A DNA stretch of 64,000 bases from positions 1-64,000 of the forward strand of contig JAPKDJ010000005.1 in NCBI GenBank assembly GCA_026421245.1, given 5' to 3'. The position numbers and the translations under genes are program-made. How positions within the stretch are numbered: position 1 is the stretch's first letter; every line of letters begins with the position of its first letter. The notes under the pieces are model-generated. The model was not told the DNA's origin. It did no database searches and saw only the letters and a list, made by a program, of their open reading frames with translations. Source of the DNA: Akkermansiaceae bacterium. Its GTDB lineage: Bacteria; Verrucomicrobiota; Verrucomicrobiia; Verrucomicrobiales; Akkermansiaceae. This document shows positions 50,199 through 60,487 of this stretch, piece after piece.

Positions 50199-51029
50199 TT
50201 ACAGGCAAGTGCGCTTGAAAAGTTCGTTAAGAGGCAGTTGCATGCCGATGTAGAAGTCACCAAAGTCGGCGTAGCGGGCCGAGACTTCATCGAAGCGCAT
50301 TTCGTAAACGATGTTTTTGATTTCGAGTGTGTCCTTGGCGAGGAGGGTGACGCCCCATTCGTGCTCGTCGAGGCCGGTGGAGCCGGTGATGAGTTGGAGG
50401 ATTTTTCCGGCATATCTGCGGCCGGTCTTGGCGTGGCCCTTCATGAGCTTGGCGCGCGCGTCGTGCTCGAGCGAATACCAGTTGTAGTCGTCATGCGGAG
50501 CCCGGCGTTTGGACATGGGGTAGAAACAGATTACAGGCCAGTCCGGAAGGACCGGATACATACGGTGTTTCAAGTAATGAACCATGCGCTCATCGAATTC
50601 CTTTAAGGCGGCCTCGAACTCCTCGCTGCCTTCGGTCAGACCGTCTTCACCAATGAGGGTGTCTTTGCCATACTGCTCACTGGAGGTGGTGTATTCCGAA
50701 CGCTCGGTTTGTGAGAGATAATAGTAAGTGGGGTTGAGGACATCGGGTCCGAGTCCCAAAGTGAGCCGTTTCTCGAAGGCGGTGGCGTCATGCAGATCGG
50801 GAGTGAGGAGCATGAATCCAATGTCGGCCTTTGGCGTGGCAACCGCGAAAATGAGAAGCTGGGTGTCCGGATGTGAGCGGATTTCCTGAACTAATTCGGT
50901 GAGGTCGGTTTTGGCTTGGCGCTGTTCGCTCCCTGAAAGCATGGACCACTGGCCGTGGTCGATGGAGTAATACAGGTGTATGACATGCCAGCCTTCGGCG
51001 GGCACAAGAGGAGTCGGGGAATCGGACAT
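50199..51029 (-). CDS. hemQ: Chlorite dismutase-family heme protein (HemQ/ChdC-like)
   Basis: 276 aa; TYYYLSQTERSEYTTSSEQYG, PVICFYPMSKRRAPHDDYNWYSLEHDARAKLMKGHAKTGRRYAGKILQLITGSTGLDEHEWGVTLLAKD. Confidence 0.92.
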   Translation of the reverse strand: MSDSPTPLVPAEGWHVIHLYYSIDHGQWSMLSGSEQRQAKTDLTELVQEIRSHPDTQLLIFAVATPKADIGFMLLTPDLHDATAFEKRLTLGLGPDVLNPTYYYLSQTERSEYTTSSEQYGKDTLIGEDGLTEGSEEFEAALKEFDERMVHYLKHRMYPVLPDWPVICFYPMSKRRAPHDDYNWYSLEHDARAKLMKGHAKTGRRYAGKILQLITGSTGLDEHEWGVTLLAKDTLEIKNIVYEMRFDEVSARYADFGDFYIGMQLPLNELFKRTCL

Positions 51030-51037
51030 GGGTCTTT

Positions 51038-51874
51038 CTAGTTGTCTTTAGAGGAGGCGGAAATTCGGGCCTTCACGAGTGGGTCGGAATCTGAATCGAT
51101 GTTGTTGCTCTCGATGATGGCAAGGGACCAGGGAGCAATGTCCTCGTTCGCGTAGGCATGAATGCGGGAGGGATTATTAAAGCCCGAAGTGGAGTTGATT
51201 ACGATTTCATCGCTGTCATTGCGGGAAAATTTTCCGTTTACCACCGAAAGGTTGATGGTGTCTCCGATGAGGTTTTGATCACCATCACGGAAGGACACCT
51301 GAAGGGTGGTCGAGGCGCCTTCGGACAGTTTGATCCGGGCGCAGGGAATAAGATTGGAATCAATCACCACTCCGACATCGGTCTCGTCTCCGGAACGAAC
51401 TGGTTTTCGCCACCAAGTTTCAACTGTTTCAATGGTGACGTCTTCTCCTTTGATTGGAAAGTCTTCGATGAATTTGACGAGTTCTCCTTCGGGGGCATCG
51501 TGATAGAAGAAGGAAATTCCCCATGCAAACGCGCCCACGAGGCAAGCGATTACCGCAATGAGGCTGATTTTTTCGACCGTCGAGACGGTGGTGGCTTCCT
51601 TTCTCGATTCATTGATACCGACGAGCTTGGGTTTGGTCGGGCGTGCTGGGCGCTCCTCTATGGCTTTCTCTTCAATAGGGTCATCATCAAGGTCACCGAT
51701 ATTAGCTTTTTCCGACTTTTCCTTTTTGGGAGGATCTTCGATCCGCTTGTCGCCGTCCTCTTTTCCCTCCTCTTCAGGCGCTTCCCCGGAAACCTCCCGG
51801 TTGAGATCATCGTCGCCGAGATCCCAAAAATCATCGTGAGTTTCGTTTTTGGAGTTGGAGGACTTGTTGCTCAT
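51038..51874 (-). CDS. Hypothetical acidic membrane protein
   Basis: 278 aa; acidic N-terminus, one TM (ISLIAVIACLVGAFAWGISFF). Confidence 0.65.
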   Translation of the reverse strand: MSNKSSNSKNETHDDFWDLGDDDLNREVSGEAPEEEGKEDGDKRIEDPPKKEKSEKANIGDLDDDPIEEKAIEERPARPTKPKLVGINESRKEATTVSTVEKISLIAVIACLVGAFAWGISFFYHDAPEGELVKFIEDFPIKGEDVTIETVETWWRKPVRSGDETDVGVVIDSNLIPCARIKLSEGASTTLQVSFRDGDQNLIGDTINLSVVNGKFSRNDSDEIVINSTSGFNNPSRIHAYANEDIAPWSLAIIESNNIDSDSDPLVKARISASSKDN

Positions 51875-51987
51875 AGTTGGTGTGCAAAGAGATAATCACC
51901 GGAGGGGGCTCTTGAAAAGCGTGAATCAAGGGAGGAAAAAGTGATTGCATCTTTCGGGGAGGGAGCGAACAGTTTGCTCAACAAGCC

Positions 51988-52227
51988 ATGGCTGATCTCG
52001 AAGACAAAAATCCAGAAAGCGTTGCAGGGAAATTCTACGTCGATTCCCAGTGTATTGACTGTGACCTCTGCCGCGAAACTGCCCCCGAAAATTTTCAGCG
52101 CTCCGACGACGAAGGATACTCCTACGTTCACAAGCAACCAGGGAATGACGAAGAAGTAGCACTCTGTATGGAGGCCCTTGAAGGCTGCCCTGTTGAAGCT
52201 ATTGGTGATGATGGTGGCGAAGGCTAG
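51988..52227 (+). CDS. Small ferredoxin
   Basis: 79 aa; CIDCDLCRETAPENF ... CMEALEGCPVEAI. Confidence 0.93.
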   Translation: MADLEDKNPESVAGKFYVDSQCIDCDLCRETAPENFQRSDDEGYSYVHKQPGNDEEVALCMEALEGCPVEAIGDDGGEG

Positions 52228-52237
52228 GGATGACGTC

Positions 52238-52633
52238 ATGAATCGTAAGCCGGGTTCCAGGAAAGCGAAGCCTCTCGCCCGACGGAACATGCGGGCTGAT
52301 ATTGTCAGGCAGTGGGTGGGCGCGGGCAGGCCTCTGGATCTTAATAAAAATATTTCCGAGGCCTCGGCTCATATTGAGTCCATTCTTGAGACGATTGGAG
52401 TGCGTGGAGGGCTCGACGAGGATCGGGTCAAAGAAGCTTGGGGTACCCTTGCCGGTGAGTTGGTGGCCAAGCAGACTGAGCCTGTTTCCCTCCGGAAGGG
52501 GTGTCTTACCCTCAAAGTTCTACAGCCTGCGATGCGTTACCACCTTGAGCAGCTCAAGCCTGGGCTCCTCCGTAAACTCCAGGCTGAGTTGGGAGAGGAT
52601 CATGTCACCTCCCTTCGCCTGACCATTGGCTGA
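52238..52633 (+). CDS. DUF721/DciA-like protein
   Basis: IGVRGGLDEDRVKEAWGTLAGELVAKQTEPVSLRKGCLTLKVLQPAMRYHLEQLKPGLLRKLQAELG. Confidence 0.8.
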   Translation: MNRKPGSRKAKPLARRNMRADIVRQWVGAGRPLDLNKNISEASAHIESILETIGVRGGLDEDRVKEAWGTLAGELVAKQTEPVSLRKGCLTLKVLQPAMRYHLEQLKPGLLRKLQAELGEDHVTSLRLTIG

Positions 52634-52647
52634 GTCCATCCGGCTAC

Positions 52648-53286
52648 ATGAAATATCGCTCCCTTCTCTTCGACTGGTCCGGCACTTTGGTCGATGATCT
52701 TCCTCCCACCCTTCATGCGACTAATGCCGTCCTTGGCGAATATGATGTGCCTGCGATGAGCCGGGAGGAATTCCGCCTCCGTTTCCGCCTCCCTTATCCC
52801 GAATTCTACGAAGAAGTCCTCCCCGGGGTCCCTATTGCGGATTTGGAGGACACTTTTCGGACCTCTTTTAGACAATCCCCTCAGGGAGTCACGGTTCTTC
52901 CTCACGCTCGAGAGATGCTCAGCTGGTGTCGCGAGCAAAAGATCCGCTGCTTCGTTCTCTCCAGCATGGACGTGGGCCTTTTCACCCAGCAGGCCCATGA
53001 CTTTGGGCTCCATGATCATTTTGAGGCCATTTACGCAGGCGTCATCGACAAGCGTGACCGGATTGGCGAAATCCTCTCCAACCACAATTTGTGTGTCGAT
53101 CAGACGGCTTTCGTGGGCGACATGGTCCATGATATTCATACCGCCAGTCATGGCGGGATTGCTTCCGTGGCAGTTGCGACCGGATATGACCCCGTCGATC
53201 AGCTGACTCAAAGTGACCCCAGCCATTTTTTCGAGCACCTCGGCGAATTTCGCCAATGGCTTGAGAACTCGGCCAAGCAGCTTTAG
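52648..53286 (+). CDS. HAD family hydrolase
   Basis: LLFDWSGTLVDDLPPTLHATNAVL; C-terminal FVGDMVHDIHTASHGGIASVAVATGYDP. Confidence 0.92.
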   Translation: MKYRSLLFDWSGTLVDDLPPTLHATNAVLGEYDVPAMSREEFRLRFRLPYPEFYEEVLPGVPIADLEDTFRTSFRQSPQGVTVLPHAREMLSWCREQKIRCFVLSSMDVGLFTQQAHDFGLHDHFEAIYAGVIDKRDRIGEILSNHNLCVDQTAFVGDMVHDIHTASHGGIASVAVATGYDPVDQLTQSDPSHFFEHLGEFRQWLENSAKQL

Positions 53287-53294
53287 TTTGCGGC

Positions 53295-53651
53295 ATGAGC
53301 GACCAGATAATTATTCGCGGGCTTCAGTTTTCGTGTCGGATCGGCGTGCCGGTGGAAGAACGGGCCAACCCGCAGGAGCTGCGGGCTCATCTGGTCATGG
53401 ACGTCGAGCCATTTCCCAAACACGATCGCATTGATGGAACCGTGGATTACAAAGCGGTTTCTGATCGCGTTCGAGAATTGGCCGGGCAAGGGGAGAGGCA
53501 GCTGATTGAGACTCTGGCCCAAGACATTGCATCACTTATCTTGAATGAATTTCCTGTCTCGGAAGTCCGGGTAGAGCTCGAAAAGTATATTCTCCCGGAG
53601 ACCGACTGGGTTGGGGTTGTCATCAAAAGAACTTCTTCAAAGAGAAATTGA
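53295..53651 (+). CDS. folB: Dihydroneopterin aldolase family protein
   Basis: 118 aa; IIIRGLQFSCRIGVPVEERANPQELRAHLVM, VDYKAVSDRVRE. Confidence 0.88.
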   Translation: MSDQIIIRGLQFSCRIGVPVEERANPQELRAHLVMDVEPFPKHDRIDGTVDYKAVSDRVRELAGQGERQLIETLAQDIASLILNEFPVSEVRVELEKYILPETDWVGVVIKRTSSKRN

Positions 53652-53721
53652 ACGTGCAGCGGGTCATCTTGTCCCTAGTGTTAAGTCCGAAGGGTCTTCG
53701 CCCGCCTTTCTTCCCTGTCCA

Positions 53722-54321
53722 ATGTCCACCGAGCCCGTTAAAGAGCCCGCTACCGATTCTGATCGCGAACTTGTCCGCCGTGCCCAAGCCGGGAATACCC
53801 AAGCTTTTGACGAGTTGGTCGTGAAATTTAGTCCCCGACTCTATGGAATGGTCTACCACATGACCTCTAATAAAGAGGACACCCACGATCTCCTTCAGGA
53901 AATCTTCGCAAAAGCATATCACTCCCTGAAGCGATTCCGCGGAAAATCTTCTTTTTACACTTGGATCTACTCCATCGCGACCAATATGACGCTTAACTTC
54001 CTGAAAAAGAGGAAGCGGCGCGCTACCTGGAGCCTCGATGACGTTGATTCGGGCATTCAGAACGACGATGCCATGGTCGATATAGGGCGCGCCGCAAATC
54101 CCCGTCACCAAAGCGGCGTGAACGAACTTCAAAAAAAATTGAACGAAGCCATGCAATCGCTGTCAGAAGACCACAGAGTAGTTGTGACTATGTTTGATAT
54201 CCAGGGAATCCCCCATGCCGAGATCGGCAGAATCCTTAAGATATCAGAAGGAACCATCCGCTCCAGGCTCTTCTACGCGCACCAGCAATTACAGGGGCAC
54301 TTGGAAGAATTCATCCGGTGA
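53722..54321 (+). CDS. ECF-type RNA polymerase sigma factor
   Basis: Start at MSTEPVKEP; DELVVKFSPRLYGMVYHMTSNKEDTHDLLQEIFAKAYHSLKRFRGKSSFYTWIYSIATNMTLNFLK; SEGTIRSRLFYAHQQL. Confidence 0.95.
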   Translation: MSTEPVKEPATDSDRELVRRAQAGNTQAFDELVVKFSPRLYGMVYHMTSNKEDTHDLLQEIFAKAYHSLKRFRGKSSFYTWIYSIATNMTLNFLKKRKRRATWSLDDVDSGIQNDDAMVDIGRAANPRHQSGVNELQKKLNEAMQSLSEDHRVVVTMFDIQGIPHAEIGRILKISEGTIRSRLFYAHQQLQGHLEEFIR

Positions 54322-54372
54322 TTATTGGTTTGTGAAAATTTATAACTCACGAAAATATTCAAAATTCCCATT

Positions 54373-54753
54373 ATGAGTAACTACGAGGAACAAGTCCAAA
54401 AAATCGTTAGCTTGAAGCGCTACGAGACTCCGCGCGATGGTTACTTCGAGGATTTTCTAGAGGAATTTCAGGAACGTCAGCGCAGCGAGCTTCTCCAAAA
54501 GTCGTCTATCTCCCTTTTCTTTGAGCGCTTTGCCGCTTGGTTTCGTGAAGTTGGATCTGTCAAGTGGGTGGCCGGTGCCGGTCTTGCCTACGCCGCAGTG
54601 ATGGCTGCAATTCTCCTTTGGCCGGGTGGTCCGGGAACAACTCCGGACCCAAATTCAAACCGACAGCCGGCCTCATTTGAGCCGGACGTGAAATCGTTCA
54701 CTCCTCCTGCTCCTGTGAAGGAGGATCCCGAGATTGATGGTCAGAAGCTCTAG
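54373..54753 (+). CDS. Putative membrane protein cotranscribed with sigma factor (possible anti-sigma)
   Basis: 126 aa; N-terminal soluble helix, one TM, immediately downstream of sigma factor. Confidence 0.55.
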   Translation: MSNYEEQVQKIVSLKRYETPRDGYFEDFLEEFQERQRSELLQKSSISLFFERFAAWFREVGSVKWVAGAGLAYAAVMAAILLWPGGPGTTPDPNSNRQPASFEPDVKSFTPPAPVKEDPEIDGQKL

Positions 54754-54843
54754 GCTGGCTTCGCTGCGATAGCAAAATGCGGCTCGTTGGCGTCACCGCG
54801 ATTTTCGTCGCGCTCGTTTTAGGCTTTGTGCAAAACTTGCCTC

Positions 54844-55263
54844 ATGCCAAGCCACTCTGCTAGTCTCTCAGTCCGTTCTTCTGGAAAGGGAACCTATGAA
54901 ATCACCCGTCAAGTCGAGGACCTTGTTTCCGAGGTAGGGATCACAACCGGCACCGTGACTGTCTTCGTTCAGCACACCAGTGCCAGTCTCGTCCTCATGG
55001 AGAATGCCGATCCCAGTGCTCGGACCGACTTGCATGCATTCTTCGATCATTTGGTTCCCGAAGATACACCTTACTTCGTTCATACTTACGAGGGACCCGA
55101 TGACATGCCCTCTCATATTCGTACGGTTCTGACGCGCACCAGCGAAGTGATCCCAATCGTCGAGGGTCGTATGACCCTCGGAACCTGGCAGGGACTTTTT
55201 CTCTTTGAACATCGTGATCAGCCACACTCACGGAGAATTGTGGTCATGGTGCAGGGGGATTAG
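54844..55263 (+). CDS. YjbQ family protein
   Basis: VFVQHTSASLVLMENADPSARTDLHAFFDHLVPED, GRMTLGTWQGLFLFEHRD. Confidence 0.95.
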   Translation: MPSHSASLSVRSSGKGTYEITRQVEDLVSEVGITTGTVTVFVQHTSASLVLMENADPSARTDLHAFFDHLVPEDTPYFVHTYEGPDDMPSHIRTVLTRTSEVIPIVEGRMTLGTWQGLFLFEHRDQPHSRRIVVMVQGD

Positions 55264-55300
55264 CTCATTCCAGCGAGTCAAGGTAGTCAGCGAACTCGAA

Positions 55301-55527
55301 TTATTTGGCAGAACGGGCCGAATCACTTGCCGTTCCCTGCTTCTGCCCGGTTTCCCGAAGATGAGGGCCTGCACCCTGTTTAATGGAGACCTCGCAAATA
55401 TCGTTTCGGCGCGCTTGTGTTGCCAGTGTTCCGGCGTTGGGCCAGAACAAGAAGATTGCGGCCACTAAAATCAAAGCGATTAGGGAGCGAAGAGGATTCT
55501 CCGGATCCTAGGATTCGGTATCGTCAT
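55301..55527 (-). pseudogene. Small membrane protein, translationally coupled, single-base frameshift
   Basis: ATG overlaps upstream TGA (ATGA). Frame 1 MTIPNPRIRRILFAP*; one missing base near CCC restores LIALILVAAIFLFWPNAGTLATQARRNDICEVSIKQGAGPHLRETGQKQGTASDSARSAK*. Confidence 0.5.
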
Positions 55528-58502
55528 TTTGATGCTTTGAAAAGTCGTTCGACTTCTCCTTGTGACAGAGGGTTGGTGAACCATGTTCCACTCATGGGCG
55601 GGGCAAAGTGGTGGAGTTGGGTTGCGTTGGCGTTTTGGAGCGCCTGCCAGTCTTGCAAGATCGTCGCTGTCGAAATCTCTCCGCGGTAAATCGTGAGGGC
55701 CCGATTATTTGGATCCAAAAGAATGGCGAGCGGCACCGAGGACGGTGGCGTGTGGTCGAAGAGTTTCTCTTGAAATTTGTGGATCCGGTTGGCTGATTCG
55801 GCATCGATAAGTCCCCACGGAAATGGAAATTTGGTGCGATCAATGAGATTGTATGCGGGAGAAATATCGGCGGCAGGTCCGCCGATACCATTGATTGCCA
55901 GAGCCAAAATCTCCAGATTTGCGGCGCGGATTTTGTCCGCATTGGAGGTGAATTCCTCGAGGGAGTCTTTGCACGAACTGCAAGTCCCGGACCAAAGAAC
56001 GAGAAGACGTGCCTTACCGTTGGCCGCCAACAACTGCTGTTTGGCCGCTTGATCCCGGAACGTGAGCAAGGGGAAGGGAACCCGAGCCGGAAGGATGATA
56101 CGGGCCTGACTCTTTGTTCCCGCGGCCTCCAATGGGTGTTGTTTTAAGGTCACCGTTTTCCGTTTCTTCATCGCGGTTGCCTTGCCGGTGCCTTGCTTCA
56201 AAAGGAACCGGCCGCCATCGCCGTTGAGGCCCTCAAAAAGCTCCTTCCCTCCTCCCGGCCAAGTGACCTTGGCCTGACGGTATCCTTGCCTGTTGCCCAT
56301 ACCGAAGTGCAACCACTTACTGGACTGGGAGAGGAAGAGGTCGCCCGCCTTAACTGATCGGACCAAGTGTTTGTCCCCTTGAGAGGGAAGGAGTTCGACG
56401 ACAGCGCCAATGGCATCGCGGTTGCTGCTGGTGCCTTCAAGTTTGATCGAAACTGACGGCGGGCTTTTGCGCTGATTCAGCATGAGCCGAAGTCGTGGGC
56501 CACTGCGGTTACGATACCAAAGATCGAGTCGGCCATCTTGATCCCAGTCCACAATGGCAAGCCCGCGTCCATCCTCAATGTGATCTAGCCCGGCAAGGTG
56601 GGACATCTCATGAAATCGACCTTTTCTACCATTTAGGAAAAAGCGATTTCGCTCGCTCCCACTCCATGAATGTCCGTTGCGGACCAGTTTCATCAGGTCC
56701 GTCCAGCCGCGGGCATAGTCATTAATCTTTTCTGAGGGCGACACGACCTGTCGCCAAAAGAAGCTTCACAAATCATCATCGCGCGTATTCGTCAGATAAC
56801 CGTTGGCGACAACGAGGTCCTGCCATCCGTCGTTGTTTAGATCCGCGAAACCCGAGCTCCAGGCCCAACCACCATTGGTGACGCCGCTCTCCAAACTATG
56901 ATCCTGAAATACTCCATCGTTCGCTGAAAAAAGAGTGTTGCCTCGCGCCATCCGGGTTTTGCCATCGCTAAACTTCCGCTGAAAAGCGACCCGTTGTCCG
57001 GCCGACGAGAACATGTTTCCGACGAAGAGATCGGCCTCGCCATCTCGATTAAAGTCCCCCCACGAAACTGACATTCCGGCAGCCATATCTTCGGCGCCAA
57101 CTTCCGGGGCACTATTGACGAATTTTCCGTCATCATTTCGATAGAGGCAGTTTCGTCCGAAATCGTTTGCGACGTAGAGGTCCGGATCACCATCCCGATC
57201 GAAGTCCTCCCATGAAGCGGCGAAACTCCAGCGGGTGTTGTTTTGATCCATGCCTACCTGCTTCGTGACATCGCCGAATTTGAAGTCACTCAGATTTGCG
57301 AGGAGCACGTTACGGCCTCCATTTTCGGCGTCATTGAATGGCGTGGGTGAGGAGGCCTCGAAGCCGCGTTTCCCGGAGACTGAGTCATCGTCCGCGCTGT
57401 AAACGCAGGTGTAAATGTCGAGGTCTCCGTCACTGTCGAAGTCTGCCGCACTCAGCGAAAAGGGGTAGGGGGCTCCGGGGAATCCTCCCCTTAACTCGAA
57501 CTTGCCGGTTCCGTTGTTTTCCGCGAAAGCAATCATCGCGATGGTCGCCACGACAAGATCCTGATCCCCATCGTTGTCGAGATCGACCAGCAAGGCGCTT
57601 CGCGAATCTTCCAGCCACGCGACGCCCCATTTAGAAGCGACTTCTTTCGCAGTGCCATCTGCCTGTTGGAGGTAAAGTTGGTTTGGCAGACTCCCTCCAT
57701 CGCAGACGTAAATATCCTCGAGACCATCACCATTCACGTCTCCCACGGCGATTCCGTGGTGACCGGTCATGGCGAGGTCTCCGATGCGGGTGATTCGTTG
57801 GGACCAGGATCCAATCCCGCGGAGGACCTGCGCTTCGAAGCGCGGGTTCTTCTCGAGAGCCGCTTTCGTGACATCCTGAAACCAAGATCCCTCTGCGCGA
57901 ATTTTTTCGAAGTTTGCGACCTCTAATCGCTGTAATTTTGGTGGTGATTCGTCTGTCCAAGAACAAAGCCAGGTTGCCGAATACTCTCCGTCCCCGCGGT
58001 TTGCTTCCACATGAACCCGTGTTGTCAGATTTTCGACGCCGATGACTTTGAGTTTCAGTTCACCCAGGGCGTGAATTTCTTCGATAAGAATTTTTGGACT
58101 TATTGATCTTACTTTCCCGCCGGTTCCCACCCGAACGGCAACACTGTGGACGGTATGTATTGGTCCTGGGGTTTCGAATTCGGAACAGAGGAATCCTGGG
58201 GCAAGAAGAGAGGTGGCTTCCTCTTCATTTTGAGCTTTCGCAAGTCGGTTGAGCTGAGAGAGGGCCAGAATTGAGAACTTTTCACCGAGCCAAGAGTCGC
58301 TAGCTTCTGCCACGGGGAGGTTGAAGTTGAGAGGGACTCCGGTAAGGGGTGTTTTGGATTCTACAGGAACCGGCAAACGGTCTGGGCGCGCCATTTCTTT
58401 GAGTCGAAGTTTGACCAATTCATCGTCTACAACGATTGGCTCGGCAATGGCCGTGGTCGACAGAGCGGAAAATAGGAACAGTAAGTGGCGGGTTAACCTC
58501 AT
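55524..58502 (-). CDS. CRTAC1-like FG-GAP/VCBS + ASPIC/UnbV + redoxin protein, interrupted by in-frame UGA (56766-56768)
   Basis: ORFs 56766..58502 and 55524..56744 share one frame (start separation 1758 = 3x586). Joined: ...NGYLTNTRDDDL-(UGA)-SFFWRQVVSPSEKINDYARGWTDLMKL...; VCBS repeats N-terminal, SVSIKLEGTSSNRDAIGAVVEL...SSKWLHFGMG (ASPIC/UnbV), LLVLWSGTCSSCKDSLEEF (TlpA-like). Confidence 0.75.
56737..56755 (-). promoter_or_regulatory. bSECIS-like hairpin downstream of in-frame UGA (candidate)
   Basis: GGCGACA-GGUCG-UGUCGCC, starting 10 nt after the UGA codon end; apical GGUC at nt 21-24 counting the UGA as 1-3. Confidence 0.4.
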
Positions 58503-58676
58503 CGGAATGCGATTGGAAGTTAACCTGAGTGTTGTCCCGAGTCTTGCTTAAAGAGTGTGAGGTTGTCTCGCCGAGTATTGGTTTCGAGCGACAGAGATCT
58601 TTCTTAGGTCAAGAAGGTGCCCAGAAGTTTGGATGAGCAATGATTTCAATCACTGGTCTCTTTAACAATTCCGGCG

Positions 58677-58918
58677 CTACTCCTTTTTCTGAAGCTTCTC
58701 AATGTGTTCGATTCGTCCGAGGGTGTCTTTTTTAGCAACCCTCTTAAATTGGAGCGTTCTGCTGCCTCCTTCGGCGGTCATGATGAGCCTGTCCCCCTCT
58801 ACGACAAAGGTACTTTTTTCGACACCAAACTCTTTGCTCACGATCTTTCTTTTTGTGTCTCTTGGGCATTCACAATCGGGAAAGCGAGAATCAGGGAAAA
58901 GACAAGAAGGATTTCCAT
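58677..58918 (-). pseudogene. Small secreted protein, frameshifted at A5 run
   Basis: Frame 1 MEILLVFSLILAFPIVNAQETQKERS* (signal peptide); one added A at 58850-58854 gives ...ETQKKKIVSKEFGVEKSTFVVEGDRLIMTAEGGSRTLQFKRVAKKDTLGRIEHIEKLQKKE*. Confidence 0.5.
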
Positions 58919-58993
58919 GGGTGTTGCAAAGGCTTACTGGGTTGGGCTGAAAAGCTCCAGCGTATCAAGAGAGCCAATTGAGGCGTCTCAGAA

Positions 58994-60463
58994 CTAACTG
59001 AAGAGCTCGAGCACAGGCTTTTCCTTCACGAGTTCCCTGGGTTGGTTGAGGTGGTTCATGACCATGGTTTCGGAATCGATCCCGAAGGCATGGTAGATCG
59101 TGGCAAGTAACTCGCCGGGGTGAACGGGGTCTTCGGTTGGGGCGGAGCCGGTTTTGTCGGACTTCCCGTGGACGTAGCCTTGCTTGATTCCAGCTCCTGC
59201 GATGACGCTGGTGTAGCAGTAAGGCCAATGGTCTCGGCCATCGGCGCTGTTGCCGTTGCCCGAGGTACTGACGCCCTTTTGCGGGCTACGGCCAAATTCA
59301 CCGACGGCAACGACGAGGGTTTCGTCGAGGAGCCCGCGGTCATCGAGATCCGAGATGAGGGTGGAGAGGCCATTGTCGAGCATGGGACCTCCCTGATTTT
59401 TGATGCGCTTGGTGAGGTCCTTGTGAGTGTCCCACGAGTGGTTGTCGGAGTTGGCGACTTTTGGCCAAATGACTTCGACGACACGAGTGCCGGCTTCCAC
59501 CAATCGTCTGGCGAGAAGGCAACTGTCGCCAAAGGTATTTTTGCCATAGGCTTCGCGGGTTTTGTCGCTCTCTTGTTCGAGAGCGAAGGCTTCGCGCGCC
59601 CTTCCGCTGACGATGAGATTGAGGGCCCGGTCGTAATATTCATCGAGCGAGTAGTTTTCGACCGCTTTGTCGATGGTGGGCATTTGCGCATTGATGGCCG
59701 TGCGGAGGCTGGCGCGTCGTTTGAGCCGCAGTGAAAATACGTCGGGGCGCAACTGGAGGTCATCGATTTTGATGCGGGCCATTTTGGCCATGTCCATGTC
59801 ATCGCCACCCGGATAGAGGGTGTAGGGATCGTAGGATTTTCCGAGGAAACCGGCGCTTCCACCTTTGCCGACCACGTTGCTTTCCTGAAGAGGGCGCGGC
59901 AGCATCACGAAGGGCAGCATGGGCTCCTCCATCGGGCGCATTTTGACGAGGTTGGCTCCGAAATTTGGAAAATCCTTTGGGCTGGGTGGCTCGAGTTGGC
60001 CGGACGGGCTCACCTTGTCCGTAGTGTAGCCGGTCATCATTTGGTAAATCGCAGCAGTGTGATTAAAGAGGCCGTTGGGCGTGTAGCTCATCGACCGGAT
60101 CATGGTGAACTTGTCGTTGATCTTGGCGAGGTTCGGAAGGACTTCGGTGAAGTTGATCCCCGGGATTTTGGTCGGGATGGACTTGAAGGAACTCCGCACG
60201 TTGTCGGGCACGTTCTCTTTCGGGTCCCAGAGATCGAGGTGGCTTGGTCCTCCTTGAAGATAGACCATGATGATGCTTTTGGCTTTTCCCCAACCGGGAG
60301 CGCCAGATTCCTTCTTTTCCTCGGCGAGGGCCTTGGCCTGAAACATGGTGCCAAGCGACATGCCCAGCATGCCCGCTCCTCCAACTCTTAATACGTCACG
60401 GCGACTAGGGCCGGCGGAGGGATCGCAGACGTCTTTTCCTATTTGTCCTGGAATTCTAAACAT
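58994..60463 (-). CDS. DUF1501 domain-containing protein
   Basis: 489 aa; [78 protein letters not shown]. Confidence 0.95.
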   Translation of the reverse strand: MFRIPGQIGKDVCDPSAGPSRRDVLRVGGAGMLGMSLGTMFQAKALAEEKKESGAPGWGKAKSIIMVYLQGGPSHLDLWDPKENVPDNVRSSFKSIPTKIPGINFTEVLPNLAKINDKFTMIRSMSYTPNGLFNHTAAIYQMMTGYTTDKVSPSGQLEPPSPKDFPNFGANLVKMRPMEEPMLPFVMLPRPLQESNVVGKGGSAGFLGKSYDPYTLYPGGDDMDMAKMARIKIDDLQLRPDVFSLRLKRRASLRTAINAQMPTIDKAVENYSLDEYYDRALNLIVSGRAREAFALEQESDKTREAYGKNTFGDSCLLARRLVEAGTRVVEVIWPKVANSDNHSWDTHKDLTKRIKNQGGPMLDNGLSTLISDLDDRGLLDETLVVAVGEFGRSPQKGVSTSGNGNSADGRDHWPYCYTSVIAGAGIKQGYVHGKSDKTGSAPTEDPVHPGELLATIYHAFGIDSETMVMNHLNQPRELVKEKPVLELFS

Positions 60464-60487
60464 GGCTTTGTTTTTGGTGGTTGGAGA

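Noticed and set aside
55417-55689. Plus-strand ORF over the 55.4-55.7 kb region
   Set aside because: Opposite the redoxin and coupled small gene; minus-strand reading explains the region better.
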